From assembly GCF_003589595.1 (NCBI RefSeq), contig NW_020654810.1, positions 6,395,791 to 6,459,790 on the forward strand: DNA of 64,000 nt, read 5' to 3'. Source of the stretch: Hyposmocoma kahamanoa. Lineage: Eukaryota > Arthropoda > Insecta > Lepidoptera > Cosmopterigidae. Numbering within the stretch: position 1 is the stretch's first letter; each line of letters starts with the position of its first letter. Below are positions 22,270 through 34,503 of this stretch, piece after piece. The translations under genes were made by a program, and so were the position numbers. Below the pieces are notes generated by a model. The model did no database searches and was not told the DNA's origin. It worked only from the letters and a program-made list of their open reading frames with translations.

Positions 22270-22690
22270 ATTTCTACCGCCAGGCGGTAATCTGAGTATT
22301 ACTGTAATCCGGTTTTGAAGGGTACTGGTGAAGTTATAGGCACATGAAACTTGTCCACTTATTCCCAGGAAGACGGGTGCGCCCTCAGATTTTTGGGATT
22401 TAAAAAGTGTAGCTTAATACCAGGCGCGCGACTTGTTCGTCCCGTCACTCAGCATGAAGTTTAAAAAAATGAGATGTGTACTTTTCATTCAATATAAAAG
22501 TTTTAAGACCGGACAATAAAATAATTTACCTTTACTTGTCGTTTGCCTGTGGGTTTGAATCCGGGTTTGCATCGCTGCGATTTTCGGAATTTATGTGCTA
22601 AATTAAATTTGAAATTTACCATGAGCCTTTCGATGAAGGAAAACATCGTGAAGAAACCTGCACACATCAAAGCATAATATTTCATTAATC
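22270..22690. repeat. R2 retroposon plus R3 repeat
   Basis: 22270-22468 is a plus-strand R2 copy (GCCAGGCGGTAATC, CCGGTTTTGAAGGGTACTGG, CGCGACTTGTTCGTCCCG). 22540-22690 is an inverted R3 repeat (reverse complement contains CACGATGTTTTCCTTCA and AAATTTCAAATTTAATTTAG), also present at 43541-43835 and 51345-51550. Confidence 0.6.
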
Positions 22691-23344
22691 ATTAATAATG
22701 ACATCATTATTAATGATTAAGTTCTCAGTCCGCAAGAGGCCCGCGTGGGACCTATAGCCGTCAGGCCTACAGCCAGCCATCATTGCGGGACTATAATATA
22801 AAAATAAGCTGTTTCTTTTCAGGTGACTTTGTATATTCTTGTGTATTCTCTGCTATTTTGTTATTTTTGTGTCAGAGTTATTTTTGTGATACGGGCGCGG
22901 AATTCGGTACGTTATTGACATATTGTTTGTTGTAAGAAAATCCCAGAATATCTGGATTGCATTCCCTATTTATGACCGATCAGCAGGTAACTTTATAGCC
23001 ATGATAAATACGACAAAAAAATTAAGACTTGATTGTTATAAAAGAGATTCGTAATTTAACACTACCAATAAAACTAACGGTAATATACAATATAACGTCT
23101 AGTATTTGTCCAACAACCACTTACAAGAGATAATGGACTTGTAGGTACAAACACAGTATTAGAAATCGCAAAATTCCGTAGAGTTATTTCCAAAAGTGGA
23201 TTGCATTGATAATTGCATTAAGTATACCTAAAATATTGTTTTTTAATAATCACAAATATCAATCATAACAATTTAATTAACGCCTACTGCTTTTCTTAAA
23301 AACTTACCAATACATTGTACTTCTCATAGTTTTACTCGATTTGG

Positions 23345-23350
23345 TATAAA
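23345..23350 (+). promoter_or_regulatory. Possible TATA box, gene 2
   Basis: TATAAA 111 bp upstream of the gene 2 ATG, within a region homologous to the gene 3 upstream region, where the matching site reads AATAAA-like. Weak evidence on its own. Confidence 0.3.
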
Positions 23351-23460
23351 CGTTTGTGTCCAACTTGATATTTAATTTTGGTCAAATGAAGAAACTGTTA
23401 CGTGTGTATAATTTGGCTAAAATATTCCACAAGTAGAACAAATAAAAAACAAATTTCAAA

Positions 23461-25342
23461 ATGTTCGAAACGAATGCGAAATCAAGACTTACTAGGATAT
23501 TAGTTGCTATATTTTCCATTGTGATCAGTACATTGCACGTTAGCGGATATAATGAAAAGAAGAAAGAACTTATTTACATTCTTATATGGACTCCTGCGAT
23601 ATGGGCACCGTTTGACAAGGTTCTTAGGGAGCGGAAACCATTTGAGAATTGTACCTACGACAACTGTTTCTTGACCGAAAACCGGAATTATTTGCAAAAC
23701 GTAATTGATTACGATGTCATAATGTTTAACGCTATTCAAGTTGGTTATGCAAGCGTAGACGGTGAGGGTGCCTTGGAGCTACCTGCCAATCGATCTGAAA
23801 CACAGAAATATTGTCTGTATGCTATTGAACCCGCGCGTTTCCATGAAATTTCTGAAATATTTAATGGGTTTTTTAATATGACTTTTACGTATAAATTCTC
23901 ATCAAATGTTTCGATTCCTTACATAGTAGTAAGGGATCAAAACAATAATGTGATTGGGCCTAAGATTGATATGTATTGGATGAAATTGAGCGACATGAAT
24001 GAAACAAGTCAATATGTTAAAAGTAAACTGCAGAACAAACACTTGGCTGCAGCGTGGATCGTATCCCACTGCGATTTAACACCTTGGCGATTTTTTTATG
24101 CCCACGATTTGCAAAAAGAATTGGCTCAGTATGGACACAGACTAGATATTTATGGACATTGCGGTACTATTCCCTGTTCTTCTGAAAGTAAGGAAGAATG
24201 TTTTGCTCTGGTAGAATCAGATTATTATTTCTATTTATCGTTTGAAAATTCATTCGGTGAAGATTATGTCACTGAAAAGATGTTAAATGGTTTGGAACAC
24301 TTTGCAGTGCCCGTAGTGTTTGGAGGAGGTGATTTTAACAGGTATCTATACAAATCTATTCAAATGATGTATTTGCACTCGAGTAATTATCGGCTTTGAT
24401 AAAACTAAGTGTAGCGAGCTTTTGATTGATTTGGAGAGCTTAACTGCAATATTTGCGAGATGTAATTTTAAATAGACTGTTACTAGTGATGCTACAGATC
24501 TTTAATCGGAACTTTGCAATGTTGGCGATGGGACGCATGTTTTTTTTAGCAGTTATGTGTATTTTTTACATCTATTATGAAAATCAGGTTCTAAAACCCG
24601 CACTGGACTACTTCGTTGAGATCTTTATAATATTTACACTTCCGCTTCCGCATCCGCTCCAATTTCCGCTAAGATTTACTTTTGAAACCATTTTCTCAGC
24701 TCCGGTTTACAAATTTAGCTTAGAAATTAATAGATGCTTTTGCGTCGGGCGAGGTGGAAATAATGAATTATCAATTTTATATTTCCCTAAAGTGTAAATA
24801 TTTTATAAACTCTAATAAAATTAAAAGCTTCAACAGCTAGACCATGCCAAGAGTGTTGAGCCAGGTAAATCAAGCAGCCGTATTAGCTGAGTACAGAAAG
24901 ACATCGAATCAACGCAAGTTCAATTGCAATTTAAATGATCGGTCAAAATGCCATTGAGGTATCGTTTTAAATGTTTTAATATCCTTTCATACTTCACAGA
25001 TTCATGCCTGAAGGAATTTACTTAAATGCCAATTATGTGACACCTGACGAACTGGCGAAACAAATGATTGAAATTATAAACGATAAAAATAGATACTATG
25101 AGTTTTTTAGGTGGCATGACCATTACAATTTTCACTTTACGGGTGAGGACAACTACAGCAGAGAATTCTGTGAGTTATGTGCTTTTCTTAATAAGAGTAA
25201 AAACAAAACGGGCATTATTGATAGTATTGCTGCCTGGTGGAATGTATTATGGCCTCTTTATCCACTGGAGGTTGAAAAACAAAATAAAGCAGAAGAGATT
25301 TTTACAGACGTATTAAATTTTTTGGATCCGTCTTCAGATTGA
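23461..25342 (+). CDS. Alpha-1,3-fucosyltransferase C-like, gene 2 (GT10)
   Basis: Exon 1 23461-24341 (881 bp, donor GTATCT, weaker than its relatives), intron 658 bp, exon 2 25000-25342 (acceptor TTCACAG); 407 aa. Signal anchor at about residues 12-29, then LIYILIWTP. It has the longer IQVGYASVDGEGALELPANR loop (8 residues more than genes 1, 4 and 5). Catalytic blocks: AAWIVSHCDLTPWRFFYAHD (one residue longer than most, DLTP not xTP), SDYYFYLSFENSFGEDYVTE, and VPVVFGGGDFNR, where NYSR is replaced by DFNR. Several N-glycosylation sequons (NCT, NMT, NVS, NET). Closest to gene 3 in both exons and flanks. The intron ORF at 24453-24797 has no supporting features. Confidence 0.93.
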
Positions 25343-26521
25343 TTGGAAACTACAAATATAATGTCTTTCAATGCACCCACTCTCTACTAAGCTGCTATAA
25401 TTTTCTAATAAATGGTACAATTTAAAACAAACGAATAATCAAACATTCTCCTAGATTTAGTGGGCCATTGTCAACAGTGACCCATTCGGTCTGGTGTTTT
25501 TCACTTTGGCCATACATCAACTATGTCAAAATTCAAATTCAAATTTATTATAAGGTACCTGGATAGCGAAATATTGAATGGAGATGCTTTTTCCTCTGAA
25601 GGCAGTAATAATAGTCAGTGACATATATAAGCAGATACTGTTGATAATTTCGGCCAGCATGGCCCCTTGTCCTTCGAAGTGCTGCTGGTTGGATATCTTG
25701 ACATCCAACACTGAATAACATTATCCTCCGGCTATCTTCAAGCCAATTGACCATTGTGGGTTTAGGGTAACTGGATAAACATCTAGAATGGGATGCGACC
25801 TCTACGAACACTGTGACATTCTGCCAAGTTCACGCAAGATTTTGCCGGTAGAGAAGCTGGGAACCAGAAACAATTTAAATGCACCAACGTCAACTAGTGC
25901 CACAGCATTGCGACTTTTGTGTTTTAGCGGATACCCTGGGTGCCTCAAGCGAACTTTCAGTCCACGTCGTTAAAGCCTCCGGTGAAATATAAAGAATAGT
26001 TAAAAGTAGATGTAGTATATAGAAATTGAGGTGCGTTGAGACTCGCTCGCTCCCGCCGTTACGACACGCTAGATATCGGTGTGAACGGACGTATCGCACG
26101 CACGCTAATCAACCAAACATTATTTTATTGTGCTAGCTACGTTAAGTTTCTTTAATGGATTTATTTAACGCCATGTAAAATATTAATTGTCAATAAATTA
26201 AAATTTAAGTGTAAATTGAAAAGAATTAATCTTCGTATTCACTGAATGTATAAAAGCAGAATGTGTTAGTAGGAATTTGATGAATAATTGTACAAATTCT
26301 TTAAATAACATTCAGTAATAGTAATTAATAAAATAGTGAATGGACTTCTTGTTAATTTCCCTCACCATCACAACCTGACTCTACTCAGTTATTTTCATGA
26401 AATTCCGAAGTTTAACACAAATTGTAGTATTATTATTGTATAGGGAGAAGCTCTAAAACGTTGTTAACACGTAATGAATACCGTTGTTTACTGCGAATTA
26501 GATATAAATTAACCAATGTTG
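25343..26521. other. Gene 2 downstream flank, duplicated at gene 3
   Basis: Blocks such as GTGACCCATTCGGTCTGG, CACTTTGGCCATACATCAAC and TTTTCATGAAATTCCGAAG recur in order at 31060-31950 downstream of gene 3. No coding sequence is supported; the small ORFs are broken or unrelated between the two copies. Microsatellite-like CAAATTCAAATT near 25531. Confidence 0.6.
25407..25412 (+). terminator. Putative poly(A) signal, gene 2
   Basis: AATAAA 65 bp after the stop codon. Confidence 0.45.
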
Positions 26522-26626
26522 TAATGTTTAACGCTGTTCAAATTGGCTATGCTAGCATAGAAACTGAGAGTATCTTGGAACTACCTGCCAATAGATCAGC
26601 AACACAGAAATATTGTATGTATGCCA
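26522..26626 (+). pseudogene. Isolated 105-bp piece of fucosyltransferase exon 1, copied from gene 3
   Basis: Matches 29262-29366 in gene 3 at 104 of 105 positions; the only difference (A at 26598 for T at 29338) is synonymous (TCA/TCT serine). Encodes VMFNAVQIGYASIETESILE and on to KYCMYA. Both ends stop abruptly, and the flanks are instead related to the downstream flank of gene 3 (TTTTCATGAAATTCCGAAG before, TAAACTTCTGACAATGAAG-like sequence after). It has no start, no domain and no splice sites that I can support, so it is a fragment, though its reading frame is still open. Confidence 0.9.
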
Positions 26627-26754
26627 AGAGTGTTATTAATGTATTCGTATCAGATACAGTACTCCCATACCTACTTTAAACTTCTGACAATGAAGCTCCG
26701 GAGCGCCATCACAATCCTATATAAGAACAGATTATGGTAGTTTCAAACAAAATT

Positions 26755-26870
26755 AAAAAACGTTTGTACGGACAACGGCACATCAGACCACACATTTTTG
26801 TTCGAAAATCGCCTCCAGTGCAACGGAACAAGATACGTCAATGTGTAGCTTGATGTGCTGGCGTGTGACA
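26755..26870 (+). repeat. R5 palindromic repeat
   Basis: CACATCAGACCACACATTTT, CGCCTCCAGTGCAACGGAAC and GTAGCTTGATGTGCTGGCG, a close match to 9661-9740. Confidence 0.7.
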
Positions 26871-27549
26871 TACAATCTTGGAATATTATAGTTGCTGTAA
26901 ATATCATAAAATCTTGTATTTTCTTCATAAATAAATTATTCTTATAACGATTGTCTATTTTGAAGCACTTGGGTTTCAGGAACTAATTATCAAGGTATTT
27001 ATTGAACCTTGATTTGCAAATTACTTGGGTCTACCCAACTACTAGTTTCTAGATAAACTGAATAATACAAGGCCCTTAAAAATCAATCTTAAGTGTAAAA
27101 ACTATGTGAAACCGACTGAAGACACTGTTTTAAATTAAATTAATTAATTAATTTTAGACTATAGTTTAGTAATACTGCCCCCTTGGAAGAGCGACACTTG
27201 ACAAATTCGATATCCAATGATACAAATCGTCGCCTTACTTTCTCAAATTCGTACCTTAATGCACAAAATTACTGAAATGCAAAAAAAGGAATGTATGTAC
27301 AAATTTTGCGGGTTGATTTCACATCACATTTCCTTCATATTCACACGCTGGCTTTTACCTATTCCTAAAGTAATGCATCTAAATTAACACCTTTTAATCT
27401 AAATTGTAAGTTTTGCCATCTCCGGAATAATAACTACTTGTAAGATACAAACTGAAAAAAGAAATATTTCTATACAATGCAATGAACTTAATATTATCAG
27501 CAGTTCCAAATTTGAATGATTTTTGCGTCATTTTGATATATACATAGGC

Positions 27550-28110
27550 AATACCGTAGTAATCACTGAACTCGAATGGCAATTCTCGCACTCAAAACGG
27601 TTCGAACCGATTTGTACGATAATCGTATGAACTTGAAAATATGTCATACGAGATCGTGTTTAGACAAGTCGAAAACTCATAAGCAAGAATCTCCTTACCA
27701 CATATTTCTCCGTGTAAACAGTCGAGGAGGCGATTAAGTTGCTTGCGAATCTCGTATGACATAATCGTAGGCGAGATTTTAGTTCTTGCCTGAATGTAAA
27801 CGTTATGATACGATAATCATATGGCGATTGTTGCTTACGATAATCGCGTACGATTTTTCGTCACGAAGCGTGCGATAAACTCTCTCCATCTAAATGGGCC
27901 TTAAGGCATCGAAATACGGATTCGTCCACATCTGACATCATTCAGAGGCAGGTTCGTCGCTTCGTCGCCTCTAAATGTTAGAATGACGCTCCACCACCGG
28001 TGAAGGTGGCTGAGTCTTTTTATACTTTGAAGTGTAAGTGGAAGGAATGGCTTATTTTGCAACAGAAGTCGTCATGCTGTTTGTGGAATATTAATCCGTA
28101 GTTGTCTGGT
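27550..28110. repeat. Repeat-rich spacer between genes 2 and 3
   Basis: 27590-27890 is packed with short palindromes around the core TACGATAATCGTA and CGTATGA, suggesting a foldback element. 27990-28090 reads PPVKVAESFYTLKCKWKEWL on the plus strand, like the extreme C terminus of a LINE protein. No host gene seen. Confidence 0.4.
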
Positions 28111-29002
28111 AATAGTATTTGTAGCCTTTGTCGTCCTGATTAGATTTGTTTGTTTTTGCTTGATGTGCTTGTATTGTGTAACTATGCACTTTACATATTA
28201 TCACTCGTAGCCAATAAATAAATCGTTAGATTTAAGTTAGATTAACGATGTTTGTTTTGATGTAGACTTTTTGTTCAAAATTATGTTCCGACAATGTCCG
28301 ACAGAGGACACAGACGGAGACTGAAAAACACTAAGCTGAGGATTCTTCCTATTCACCAATATAGTTGAAATAGAAATCAGAATAGCTTATAGTTTATTAG
28401 TACATGTATCACGTGATTTTCTATATATATATATCTATGTGTGATTGATAAATAAAGTCCTATTTAATTTAATATTGGCATCTAAAGTTTTATTGTCATC
28501 TAAAAAAATTGTCACTTACGCTAATTTTCCTTAACAATAAAACTGAAACTAAATAAGATATAAAAATCGATTAAAGGGGGTTGTGTTATTGCTGAGGGCA
28601 GCATAGAGGAGACAACAGTCAACTCAACGGTAATGTGCAATATAACGTGTAATATTTAGTCCAATAATAGTTCAACAACCACTTACAATAAATAATTCCA
28701 TAGAGTTATTTCCAAAAGTAAATTGAATAGAAAATTACACAATACGTAAAATTTTTTTTTTTTTTACAATAACAATCAAAAATATTAATTCAATATAATT
28801 GACGCCGACTGCCATTATAATAATGTTATTAAAAATCTACCTATTCAAAGAATTTAGTATAGTTTCATAGTTAATTTGGAATAAATGTTTATAACGAATG
28901 TGATATTTATTTTTAGCCACATGTAGAAACTTTTACGTGTGTATAACTTAGAAAAAAATATTCCACGAGTTCAAGTAGTGTTAATAAAAAACAAATTTCC
29001 AA

Positions 29003-30919
29003 ATGTTCGAAAGGAAGGTTAAATCAAGACTTACTAGGATATTAGTTGCTATATTTTTCATAGTGTTCAGTACATTGAATGCAAGCGGATACAATGAGAA
29101 GAAGAACGAACTTATTTACATTCTTGTATGGACTCCTTCGGACTGGGAACCTTTCGACATCGTTCCTAGGGAACAGAAAGCTTTTGAGAATTGTACCTAT
29201 AACAACTGTTTCTTGACCGAAAACCGTAATTATTTGCAAAATGTAATTGATTACGATGTCATAATGTTTAACGCTGTTCAAATTGGCTATGCTAGCATAG
29301 AAACTGAGAGTATCTTGGAACTACCTGCCAATAGATCTGCAACACAGAAATATTGTATGTATGCCATGGAACCCGCGCGTTTCCATAATATTGCTGATAT
29401 GTGGGACGGATTTTTTAATATGACTTTTACATTTAAATTCTCATCAAATGTTTCGATTCCTTATATAGTAGTAAAGGATCAAAACAATAATGTGATTGGG
29501 CCTAAGGTTGAAATGTATTGGATAAAGTTGAGTGACATGAATGAAACAAGTCAGTATGTCAAAAATAAACTGCAGAACAAACATTTGGCTGCAGCGTGGA
29601 TTGTATCCCATTGTCTTTATACACCTTGGCGATTTTTTTATGCCTCCGAATTGCAAAAAGAATTGGCTCAATACGGACACAGACTGGATATTTATGGAGA
29701 TTGCGGTACTATTCCCTGTTCTCCTGAAAATAAGGAGGAATGTTTTGCTATGGTAGAATCAGATTATTATTTTTATTTAGCGTTTGAGAATTCGTTCGGT
29801 GAAGATTATGTCACTGAAAAGATTTTGAATGGATTGGAACACTATACAGTCCCCGTAGTGTTTGGAGGTGGTGATTTTAACAGGTATCTTCCTAACTGCA
29901 TGTACAATGTATTGTTGTAAATATCTGAAATTTTGTTTTGTATTAAAATGGCACATTGATTAGAGTGCCTACTAATTTCAGCAAAATTAGGTGTAGGGAG
30001 CTTTTTGTTGATTTGCTAATTACTTAAGGAGCTTAGTGCAATATTTGCTAGATGAAGTTCCAAAAAGATCATTATATGCCAATTGAAAGCTTCTACATGT
30101 GAAGGTGAAAAATACAGCATTGTAGATACTTACAGTTGTAATATCACGAAAGGTATTACAGAAAACATCGTTGTTATTGATTTATAACATCAAAATTTGT
30201 TTTCCATTGTAATAAAATAAATATGAAAGAAAATGATGTAAACTACTGTCTATAGACTGTACCTCATTGAAAAATTAAGGTATCAATATAAGGTATGGGT
30301 ACGTACGACTCAAACGAAATTTGCCATAAAATTTAATAGATATTAATGATTTGGGTGTGGTGTAATTGTCATTTTTGTAATGTCGTTCGTTAGTTTTTTG
30401 CAAACTCAACGAACCAGACTAGACCAAGACTTTTGAATAAGGTAACTCAAGCTGAGTACATAAATATATCGAATCAACGACAAGTTCTAAATTTTGCCAA
30501 TTTAAAAGATTGACCAAAATACCGTTGAATAAAAGATCGTAACTCGTTCGTAAAAATAACCTTTTATATTTCACAGATTTATGCCTGAAGGAATTTACTT
30601 AAATGCCAATTATTTAACACCTGATGAGCTGGCGAAAAAAATGATTGAAATTATAAACGATAAAGATAAATACTATGAGTTTTTTAGGTGGCATGACCAT
30701 TACAGTTTTCACTTTACTGGTGAAGATCAGTTCAGCAGAGAGTTCTGTGAGTTATGTGCTTTTCTCAATAAGAGTAAAAACAAAACGGGTATTATGGATA
30801 GTATAGTTGCCTGGTGGAATATATTATGGCCTGAATTCCCACCGACTGCTGATAAACAAAACAAAGCAGAAGAGATTTTAACAGACGTATTAAACTTTTT
30901 AGATCCGTCTTCAGATTGA
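29003..30919 (+). CDS. Alpha-1,3-fucosyltransferase C-like, gene 3 (GT10)
   Basis: Exon 1 29003-29883 (donor GTATCT), intron 693 bp, exon 2 30577-30919 (acceptor TTTCACAG); 407 aa, collinear with gene 2. Anchor at about residues 12-29, LIYILVWTPSDWEPF, the long IQIGYASIETESILELPANR loop, AAWIVSHCLYTPWRFFYASE, SDYYFYLAFENSFGEDYVTE, VPVVFGGGDFNR. Exon 2 has FMPEGIYLNANYLTPDELAK, RWHDHYSFHFTGED, CELCAFLNKSKNKTG and ends NFLDPSSD. Donor of the 105-bp fragment at 26522. Coding sequence intact. Confidence 0.94.
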
Positions 30920-32100
30920 TTGATATAGTATAGAAACAAGCATGTCTTTGAATGTATCCATTACACTATACGTCTATAAATTTATTAAATAATAGTACAA
31001 TTTAACAGTACAGTTACAAGCGAATAATCACACATTTAGCAGTCGGCGGTCAACACAGTGACCCACTCGTTCTAGCGATTCTCATTTTGGCATCCATGTA
31101 ACTACGTTAAAACTAAATTCCAAATTCAACATTGTGGCTCCTGGATAGCATGATATTGAAATGATGCTAAGAGCTGATTGGGCGTAGTAACAGTCTGTCT
31201 ACACCAATACACGTATGATGATTTAATGTTGACAATGTCGGTCGGCATAGCACCTCAAGTGTCTAGTACTGAATTACGTTATACTTCGACTACCCTCCAG
31301 CTTGTTGACATCTCTTCCAACGACAACAAAAGCTCTGGCGATGTGACCGTTTGTGCTTGGAAACTGGGTAGATCCACTTCGAAGTCCACGCAAGCATGAG
31401 CGGCGCGGATTTTGCCGCCAGAGCACCGAGAATCGGAAAAGGTTTACACGTCAACTTCATTTAGCGGCACAGCTTTCTGCCTTTTGCAGTGGAAGCTTTC
31501 AGTCCATGGAAGCCTTACGCAAAATTACTCGCTGAGGAACTTCACCCTTTGATAACTTCGGTGACCGTGGTTGGCAACTAATTCCACCAACGTTTAACTT
31601 TCCGCGGCACCCTATGTCTTGCAATTTACCTAGCTAGAAGACGTAGGAAAACAATTTCTATTTCCATTTTCTTTCTTCTGTGTCAAGTATCTTTAGTTGT
31701 TAAGAATCTAAAATTTTAGGAGTACAATTGTATGTGACAGCAGATTGTGTAAAGAAAAATATAATAGAATTGTAAATATAAATAAAATAGTGATTGGATT
31801 TCTTGTTAATTTCCCACATCTCAACCTATCGATCGAAATCCTTTTAAGTTTCAACTCAACAAGATTTAAAAAACTAGCTTTCTTGTCAGGTATATAGTTA
31901 GTATCTCGGTATTTATTGTTTTCATGAAATCCCGAAGTTTAGTCTTTATTTATATCCATGTTAGCTACTATAATTATGCTGTAACGACAGGTGCCATATA
32001 ATAGTATTCCCAAATTTAAGTTTCCGACAATAAACTATTGTTCTTCGGTGTTTGGATTTCAGATACTAATTGGCGAGGTATAAAACCTTGCTTTTTATAT
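30920..32100. other. Gene 3 downstream flank, homologous to gene 2 flank
   Basis: Shares ordered blocks with 25343-26715, including GTGACCCACTCGTTCTAG, TTTTCATGAAATCCCGAAG and TTTCCGACAATAA. The three short ORFs here (near 31178-31535) do not survive in the gene 2 copy and look non-coding. Confidence 0.55.
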
Positions 32101-33289
32101 TATATCACGCGTAAAATATTTTTAATTCTAGTGAGACTAAGGCCCGTATGAATCAGTCAAACCATAAAAAATGTACGAAATTAACTAGAAGTACAGTTTT
32201 ACAATATAGTTTGCTCAATGATTGAATACGCTTAATTTGAGAGTTGTTGGAGTAGAGAAAGCGAAAAAGGTATTTCTTTAAAACTTTTCAAAGTACGAAG
32301 AAGAAGAGTTACGAAAAAATAAACTAAATGTTATATTAAGCTACTCTCTGATCCCAAAAACCCGAGGCACTTGGGTTTTATATGAATTAAAATCGTGACA
32401 TAGTAAGCAGCAGCGAAATATATGTTTATTAACCTCCCTAAAATTAATAGAGACAAAAGTAACTAAGTGTGACTTAGATATATACTTACTTGCAAAATAA
32501 ACGGACACCTAAGCAAATAAGCTATCTCACTGTCACCTGCAGTTAAATTTTGATTATTAATAACTAGTATCCTCAGAATCATATTAATTAATGTACGGAA
32601 AGTGGTTTCAGCAAATTTTTTCAATAAAGATCGAACGACTCATGTTGAGCCTCTGGGACAGATAATATATGAAAATTTTTCTTCAAGAAGCGCTATAATT
32701 TTGCTAACTATTATTGTCTTCCATATTCACGCTGATAATGATGGACAAGTAGGGCAAGAGACGCGCTGGGCGAAGGAAGGAATCGTGGCTGCGGAACATC
32801 TGGGAGTTCACTCCCGACATTTTCTTCGTTGAACAATTGTTCCGGTTGGCTGCTGATAGCGACGAATACAAAAAGCTAACGGCCAACTTTCAGGATTAAA
32901 GAAGCACTGGAGGAAGAAGAAGAATTATTGTCTTATCAACCATTTTATAGACTGTTTAGCAATGGCGCAATAACTTGAAATCATCAGTAAAACGAAACAA
33001 CTCATCAAGAATGATCTAAAAGTGATGTAGAGTTCATAATTCACATTATTATGAACTTTAAACAATTCCCGCTATTTTATGCAGTGAAGAGTATTTTTTC
33101 TTCTAGACGGGTTTTATGCTTTGAAGTTGAATTTGGAAAGGAAGTTTTTATAAATGAGGTCACTTAATTATGAAGCCAGTAACGTATATAAATTAATACA
33201 ACCTTTTTCGTATTGCAATTCAATCAGACAAGAAAAAATAAAAAAGATGACTTTTTTGCTAAAGAGTTTATATTCAAATTCAAATTCAA

Positions 33290-33960
33290 AATAATCTTTA
33301 TTTCATAGGTAAGCATTATTACACTTGAAATCGTCACAATGGTTAAACTCTACCGCTCATTCGTAAGGCAAATTCCGCTGAGAAGAATGAGCAAGAAACT
33401 CTAGGGGTTGCTCTTTGTAAATAACATTTACAATATTTTTTTTTTTATTTGAAACATCAGAGATCGAGACTACCTCCATGAGCTAAACGGGTTACTACCA
33501 CGGATTTTTGTCATCCAAGTACGCAGAAGTTGTATATAACCTTTAATAACCTTTAGTATAAAGTTTTTGTTTCACTATACTTTTAAACCTCGTGAAAGGC
33601 AAATTTTGTATATCAACCGGAATCTTGTTATAGAAGCAAATATAGAAGAATGTATACACATTGCCCCTTAAATGATTTTTTGACTTTGTGAAGACGATTA
33701 TCAAGAAAAGCTAGTTTATTTCTATTCCTCGTATTAATGTTATGTCTGTCACTATTTTTCATAAATAAATTACTATTCCTTTTAACATAAATTACATTTT
33801 CATAAATGTACTGTGAGGCTAGTGTAAGAATGTTAATTTCCTTAAACTTATCTCTCAAAGATATTTTGGGGCCCAGTTTGTAAATTGCCCTAACTGCACG
33901 TTTCTGCAGGACAAAAATTCTATTGATATATAGATTATATAATCTTTTAAGTTACTGATT
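33290..33960 (-). pseudogene. 5'-truncated LINE (Jockey/CR1-like), minus strand
   Basis: Read right to left: QKRAVRAIYKLGPKISLRDK, FKEINILTLASQYIYENVIY, NTRNRNKLAF, RLHKVKKSFKGQCVY, then NKIPVDIQNLPFTRFK, in two frames. These are the closing segments of a LINE reverse transcriptase. The 3' UTR runs to 33290 and ends in (TTTGAA)n-type repeats. The 33290-33430 tail also occurs at 20780-20900. Confidence 0.8.
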
Positions 33961-34503
33961 TGGATGCAAATAAACTGTAGAGTGTAAATTTTAAATGTGA
34001 ATATCTAAGTACTTGTGGCACTACAATTATATAATGCATATATTATGTCAATTTTACTTAAGCATACAGTCAGTCCGACAGACACAATATAAATTTTTTA
34101 ATTTTCTCAAAATCAGAACATACAATTATGGGTACTTTTTGTTAAAAATTGTTGCTATTGTTTTCTTTTGTTATTTTGTTTAAATACGCATCATTGATGC
34201 AGTAGTAATTTAGAGCCACATTTTATATCGTGCTTATTAACTAACTAAACAAGGTAACTAATATAATATAATAAAAACAAAAATATTGTGTAAATAAAAT
34301 AATTAAACGGTGCAGTCACGAAAAAAACGTTTATTATAAATTGAATGAAAAAAAGTAACTAAATAGCCTATGTTATATTGGCATCCATTTGCATCCATTC
34401 TGTCGACTATTCTACCCTACGATAAGACTCACAGAAATGGATATACATATGGATTAAACACATTTTACACCGATTTGAGATCGACCGCTGATAGTCGCCA
34501 AAA

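Noticed and set aside
24453..24797. A 114-codon ORF in the gene 2 intron with a hydrophobic stretch
   Set aside because: It has no counterpart in the homologous gene 3 intron and no recognisable motif.
31178..31535. Two overlapping small ORFs downstream of gene 3
   Set aside because: The homologous flank of gene 2 does not keep these frames open, so they are unlikely to be coding.
32602..32832. A 76-codon ORF between genes 3 and 4
   Set aside because: It lies in repeat-like sequence, with a composition change at GAGACGCGCTGGGCG and no family match.
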